DNA of 64,000 bases from Juglans regia (lineage: Eukaryota; Streptophyta; Magnoliopsida; Fagales; Juglandaceae). The position numbers and the translations under genes were made by a program. Every line of letters begins with the position of its first letter. The first letter of the stretch is position 1. Shown here in pieces: positions 59,644-64,000 of this stretch. Under the pieces are notes generated by a model. The model searched no databases and had not been told where the DNA came from. It was given only the letters and a program-made list of their open reading frames with translations. The stretch spans positions 14,318,686 to 14,382,685 of the forward strand of contig NC_049909.1 in the NCBI RefSeq assembly GCF_001411555.2, read 5' to 3'.

Positions 59644-61864
59644 GGATGATTGTTAGCATCCTGTTTGCGATTCAATATTTCTAACATAATCTCCCAGCTC
59701 CTATTGTTTTCTTGCAGCTTATGTTGTTGAGTATAAGGGCATATGAATTTACTCTCTCTCTCTCTCTCTCTGTGTTTGATCTCTTTTTTTCCTCTCAAGG
59801 AATGTATGGTATGCTCTGGAGAAAGACTATTCTTAGAGCTTTTGGCAATGTATTAGTTTAATAATGGAGGTGATTATTACCATGAAAAATTGTATTTCTA
59901 TCTCTTGTCCTGCTCAAGGTTGCAGACATTTGGATGCCAGTATATTTTGCTACTCTGATTAGGAAACACATTTACATTAGTTTTGTAACTTTTGAATACT
60001 CATATTAATTAGAAAAATGATAAACACACGTCACTTTTTCCAAAACATTACACAACCTTGTTAATTATTTCAGAAGTGCAATTTCCATCTTCAGTCCCTT
60101 GCTACTTGTCTTTCTTTCTCCTTGCCGCAATGATCGATGTGTATATATGTACCTGCGACCTAGCTACCACCAGTAGCCGGGAAGCATAAGGTTCGGAGAC
60201 TTGGCATCTTGCCATTGTATATGCTCCCTATAGACGTTTATATTTTCATGTCTATAGGAGCATTGTTGCGAGTCGTTTCTGCAGGTGCAACCGAAGACCC
60301 CATAGCCGTGCTTGATGGTAGATTCCCATGTGGCTTAGACCAAAGTCTTAAAAATCATTCTGGTAGGAACGGCCGGAATTTGCCGTTGCCGTTCTGGAAA
60401 AGTAACCGGAATAATGTGGCTGACTATTTTGTACCGGATTCAATTTTGATTGTATTGGTGCGTTTCAGGTCATTCCGGTCGGATTTCGATATTCCGGCCA
60501 AAATGACCATTTCATTTCGAAAATTAAAACAGATTTTTTTGTAATTATTTTAAATCCCATGGCATATCTATAATTTCTTCATCTTTTACTTATAAAAACA
60601 AAAATCTATAATTTCTTCATCTTCTTATTTACCTCTAACGATTTCTTTTCTTATCAATGTGTCAGTAGACTCGGTACACTTCTCTATCTACTGTTTTACT
60701 TTTTCCGATCAATGTGTCAGTACACATCTACCATGTAATAATTAAAAGAGATCGGATTTTCAGGTAAGAGATGGAGTTTTCAGGCAAAAAAAAAAAATTG
60801 CTTACATGTCTTTAAAGGGTTTTTTTTTTAATTTTTTATGAAAAGTTGGAGAAGAAGAACGTCCTTGTGATCATCATTCCGAATGTTATATGGCGGCATT
60901 TACTTGAGGAATGAATGGGTAGATGCATTTATTGAGTATTTTATTGAGTTTTATAAATGTGTAATTAAAATTTGTACTGATTATCGAGAAGTATTACTAA
61001 GTTTATTGGGTAGGTATGTTTTCAAGACTTGTATTGATTTTATTTTAGAATATAGTTGTTGTATATATAATTTATTCATATAACTTCTATTCAGAAACGT
61101 ATCGGTATTAAAATATTTCTTAAGTAAAAAAGTAATTAAAACTCCTAAGAGTTTAAAAATCGAACCAACTGACTTATATCTTGGTCATGGAGGAAACTGA
61201 CCAAACCGGCCGATTGTGGGGAGGGATACTGGCTAGACTAGTTCCGGCCAATCATTCGGTCTATTATTGGTTTCAACCATTTTTTGGGCCTATTTATTAT
61301 ACACTATTTCTAGTATACTTTGGACCTTTTTTGGATTACTTTAAACTCTTAATTTACTTTAAACTATTTCTAGATCACTATTTCTATATTTAAGTTTCAT
61401 TTTTATTTTAATATCATTTGTATTTGTAATGTTATGTATAAATAAATAAATGAGCAATAGATGTTACTTACTATAACTATACATTTATAATACTATAACT
61501 ATAACTATAAATTATAATACTAATACTAACTATATTACTTACTACATAATTTAAAAAAATAAAAATAGCTTCACTAGATGTTTAGTATTCTATATTACAA
61601 AAAGAGACAAATTGTCTTAAACATAACAACAACGCCAAAAAAAAAAAACATAACATAGATAAATAACAACAAATTCGGAGTGATCTTCATGTTTGCTGCT
61701 TCAACCTTCAATCTTCAATAGTTGTCACATTTGATTGTGCGCTCAACTCTATATAAAAACATTAATAAATATTAATAATAAGAATAAAACATCAAATGTT
61801 AGTGAATTTAAATTATGAAAAATACTAAAATTAAATTACAATGAAAACAAATAAAACATTACCC
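59644..61864. other. 3'UTR of SWP73 and repeat-derived intergenic DNA
   Basis: The SWP73 3'UTR includes a (CT)n run at 59751-59771. Regions 60350-60530 and 61190-61300 are rich in CCGG-containing phrases (GGAACGGCCGGAATT, AAACCGGCCGATTG, GTTCCGGCC), reminiscent of subterminal repeats of hAT elements. One or both may be ends of the hAT element that follows. Nothing else recognised. Confidence 0.45.
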
Positions 61865-64000
61865 GATTTTACTACAAAATTCTCCATATTATTCATAGCC
61901 TATTGGATATCAATGGTTGTTGATGGATGCCTTAACTAATTTTGAGTACAAATAAGTACCTCAACGGTTCTCGGAGCCAACAAACTTCAAAAAGGATCAA
62001 GCACACAACCGCACACAACCTCCCGTATTAAATGCTTACTCAGATGCAACCATAGAAATAGGCATGACCAATAAGTCTCGTGCAATCCTTGCTAGTATAG
62101 AATAGTTATGTTCATTAATTTTCTACCAAGTCAAAAAGTCAAACGATGGCTTGAGTGTCTCACAACCATCTGATAATATTGATCCACTTTTGTTTTAGCA
62201 ATAGTAGATCTCATCGCAAAATATGTTTTATAACACTCGTAGAACCATTTGGCCTCACGTTTGTTATCACCATCATTCATAGTTCTAGATGTCGGAGGGG
62301 GCTCATGTTCTCGGATACTGGTGGTGGAACCGAATGTAGCATTATACTCCGCATACAAATCTGCTAATATCTGTCTCACACTCGACACCAACTCCTCAGC
62401 ACAAAACTCATCATGAACTTTCTTCAGGTGGAAAGTAAGAAGCCCTAACTTACTTCTTGGATCAAGCACAACTGCAATTAACATGAACAAATTCATCCTA
62501 TCTAATGACCCCAATACTTATCATATTTTGTTCTCATGTTTATGGTCATGCTCCTCAAACAACTATTAGTACTCTCGCTCAGCATAATCAACTCATTTTG
62601 GAGATAACAAATCTCTAAAAAATTGGTATTGACTGTCACATATAAAGACCCAGAAAATCTATTAGTAGCATAATCAAACATTTCCAAAAACTTAACAAAC
62701 ACCCACATTGTCTCCCACTCCCTAGCTTTAGGAGGCCCCATGTGCTGAAATCTTTACTCTCCATTCGCCTGAAATCATCAAAGTAAGAGAGGAAATTATA
62801 ATCATTTCTCTCCATCTGTTTGAAATCCTTCTCAAACTTCTCAACCGTCTCCAACATCATATAGGTTAAGTTCCATTGTGTTTGTACATTAAGACACAAC
62901 ATTTTCTTACAATCAATTTCTCTTTTTTTGCACATCTCTTAAACTTGTCTAATCTTGCGGGGGATGAACGCACATATCTAACTGCATTTCTAACCATTAT
63001 GATGGCGTCATTGCACTCCTTCAAACCCTCATTCACAATAAGATTAAAATATGAGCACAACATCTCATGTGCATATACTTACTCCTAACACATTCCCTAT
63101 CAAAAACTGTTTCAAATATGAAATTGCAGTATCATTTGAATTTGCATTATCAACAGTTACAATAAATATTCTATTAATGCTCCAATCAAGTAAGCATAAC
63201 TCAACATATCTCTCAATAGTATCCCCTCGATAATTAAGGATTAAACAAAAATTAATGATTTGTTTTCTGCAATTTCCAATCCTTATCAATGAAGTGTGCA
63301 ATTAGGCACATATAATTCAAATTATGTACCAATGTCCATGTATCGGTTGTCAAGCAAATCCTTATGCCACCATCTTTAAACATTTTTTTTAAGTTTTCCT
63401 TTTTCTAATTCATATAATTTCATACAATCTCTTATAGTTGTAACTCAACATGGCACTTTAAACCAAGATTTAAGAGACCAACATACTTTCCTAAATCTCT
63501 ATCCTTCAACAACCCTAAATGGCATCTCATCGATAATTATCATCTCTGCAATCGCCAACCTCATAGCCTATTCACTGTATTTGTGGGTTACAAGACTTCT
63601 TAATGTACTACCATCACTCTCTCCAACCCCCTACCCTCAAGTGTTGTCTCACCTGTCAATATTTTTTGGTACCTATCCAAAGACCCACGTTTAATAGGAC
63701 TTTTAGGACATGAAGACAAATGGTTTTGCATTGTTGAAGTTTTGTTCCTCTTTGAGTGGCAAGCATACGTCTTGTCACAATAATTTTAGTCTTCGGATTA
63801 TCTGTAGGACAACCCTCCACCTTTGGTCCTTTGTAAAATGGTCTCATACAATCGATAGATCCATCCATTTCCGTTTCTTAGGTAATGGATAACTACTACT
63901 AGTAGGGGTACTAGGGGATTTGATGTTTGGGTCTCCCTCAAATCATCTCCTAAGTTCATGGTTGGTTTATTTGAATCAACATCAATTAAAGTCGACAAAT
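61865..64000 (-). pseudogene. RICESLEEPER-type hAT transposase, decayed, cut by the window edge
   Basis: Minus-strand blocks follow the family order. They are a BED zinc-finger remnant (DHFTK near 63850, then CPTDNPKTK), the RNase H-like core (NFCLILNYRGDTIERYVELC, IFIVTVDNANSNDTAISYLK, NLIVNEGLKECNDAIIMVRN, AVRYVRSSPARLDKFK), the helical insertion region (FVKFLEMFDYATNRFSGSLY, LIAVVLDPRSKLGLLTFHLK) and the C-terminal dimerisation region (LLVMPISMVASE, LAPRTVEVLICTQN, 61870-62110). Frame changes occur between most blocks. Several stops replace conserved codons (VWDHF has TGA for Trp; SESAF has TAA for Ser). Domesticated relatives exist in plants, but this copy is dead. The start codon region is at or beyond base 64000. 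Confidence 0.85.

Overview
This 64 kb window is plant nuclear DNA, almost certainly from a woody eudicot. It has AT-rich intergenic DNA, genes with many short exons and GT-AG (occasionally GC-AG) introns, and dense nested transposable elements. The gene set and the style of the MITEs suggest Fagales (Juglandaceae or Fagaceae). That placement is an inference from memory and was not tested.

Layout. 1-1165: decayed Ty3/gypsy gag with a tRNA-Met-type primer site (minus). 2374-8668: 14-exon uridine kinase/UPRT-like gene (plus), intact. 10056-22268: 27-exon FHA + AAA-ATPase gene (minus), convergent with the previous one. Its introns carry a SINE, a LINE 3' end and LINE tails, and exon 6 has a one-base deletion. 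22887-23101: MITE. 24240-27460: dead FAR1-RELATED SEQUENCE (MULE-derived) gene. 27789-28112 and 36243-36497: two GRF-zinc-finger-type tail exons. 29199-34712: non-autonomous LTR retrotransposon without gag/pol, filled with degenerate tandem repeats and carrying a perfectly delimited hAT MITE. 37653-38809: 5' piece of a RanBP2-finger/TDP2-like nuclease gene. 39052-43045: two abutting PIF/Harbinger elements that share one TTA target-site copy. 44793-46831: intact translation elongation factor eEF1B-beta gene (plus), whose 5'UTR intron holds a 0.9 kb piece of the SWP73 gene. 46900-52400: MITE-rich intergenic DNA. 52493-56189: broken STEEP1-like (CXorf56/UPF0428 homologue) gene with two copies of exons 2 and 3 around a Harbinger derivative and a complete TRIM element in intron 1. 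56980-59643: intact SWP73/BAF60 subunit of SWI/SNF. 61865-64000: decayed RICESLEEPER-type hAT transposase (minus), cut by the window edge.

The functional genes are unrelated housekeeping genes (pyrimidine salvage, AAA-ATPase, translation elongation, chromatin remodelling); they do not form a pathway. I found no convincing new molecular system. The notable biology is structural: a frameshift that a candidate 101-nt intron could remove, gene fragments duplicated into introns, a join that looks like a transposon-empty allele fused to a transposon-filled allele, and several elements whose ends and target-site duplications can be read exactly. All exon models were read by eye from splice signals and family conservation; none is supported by transcript data.
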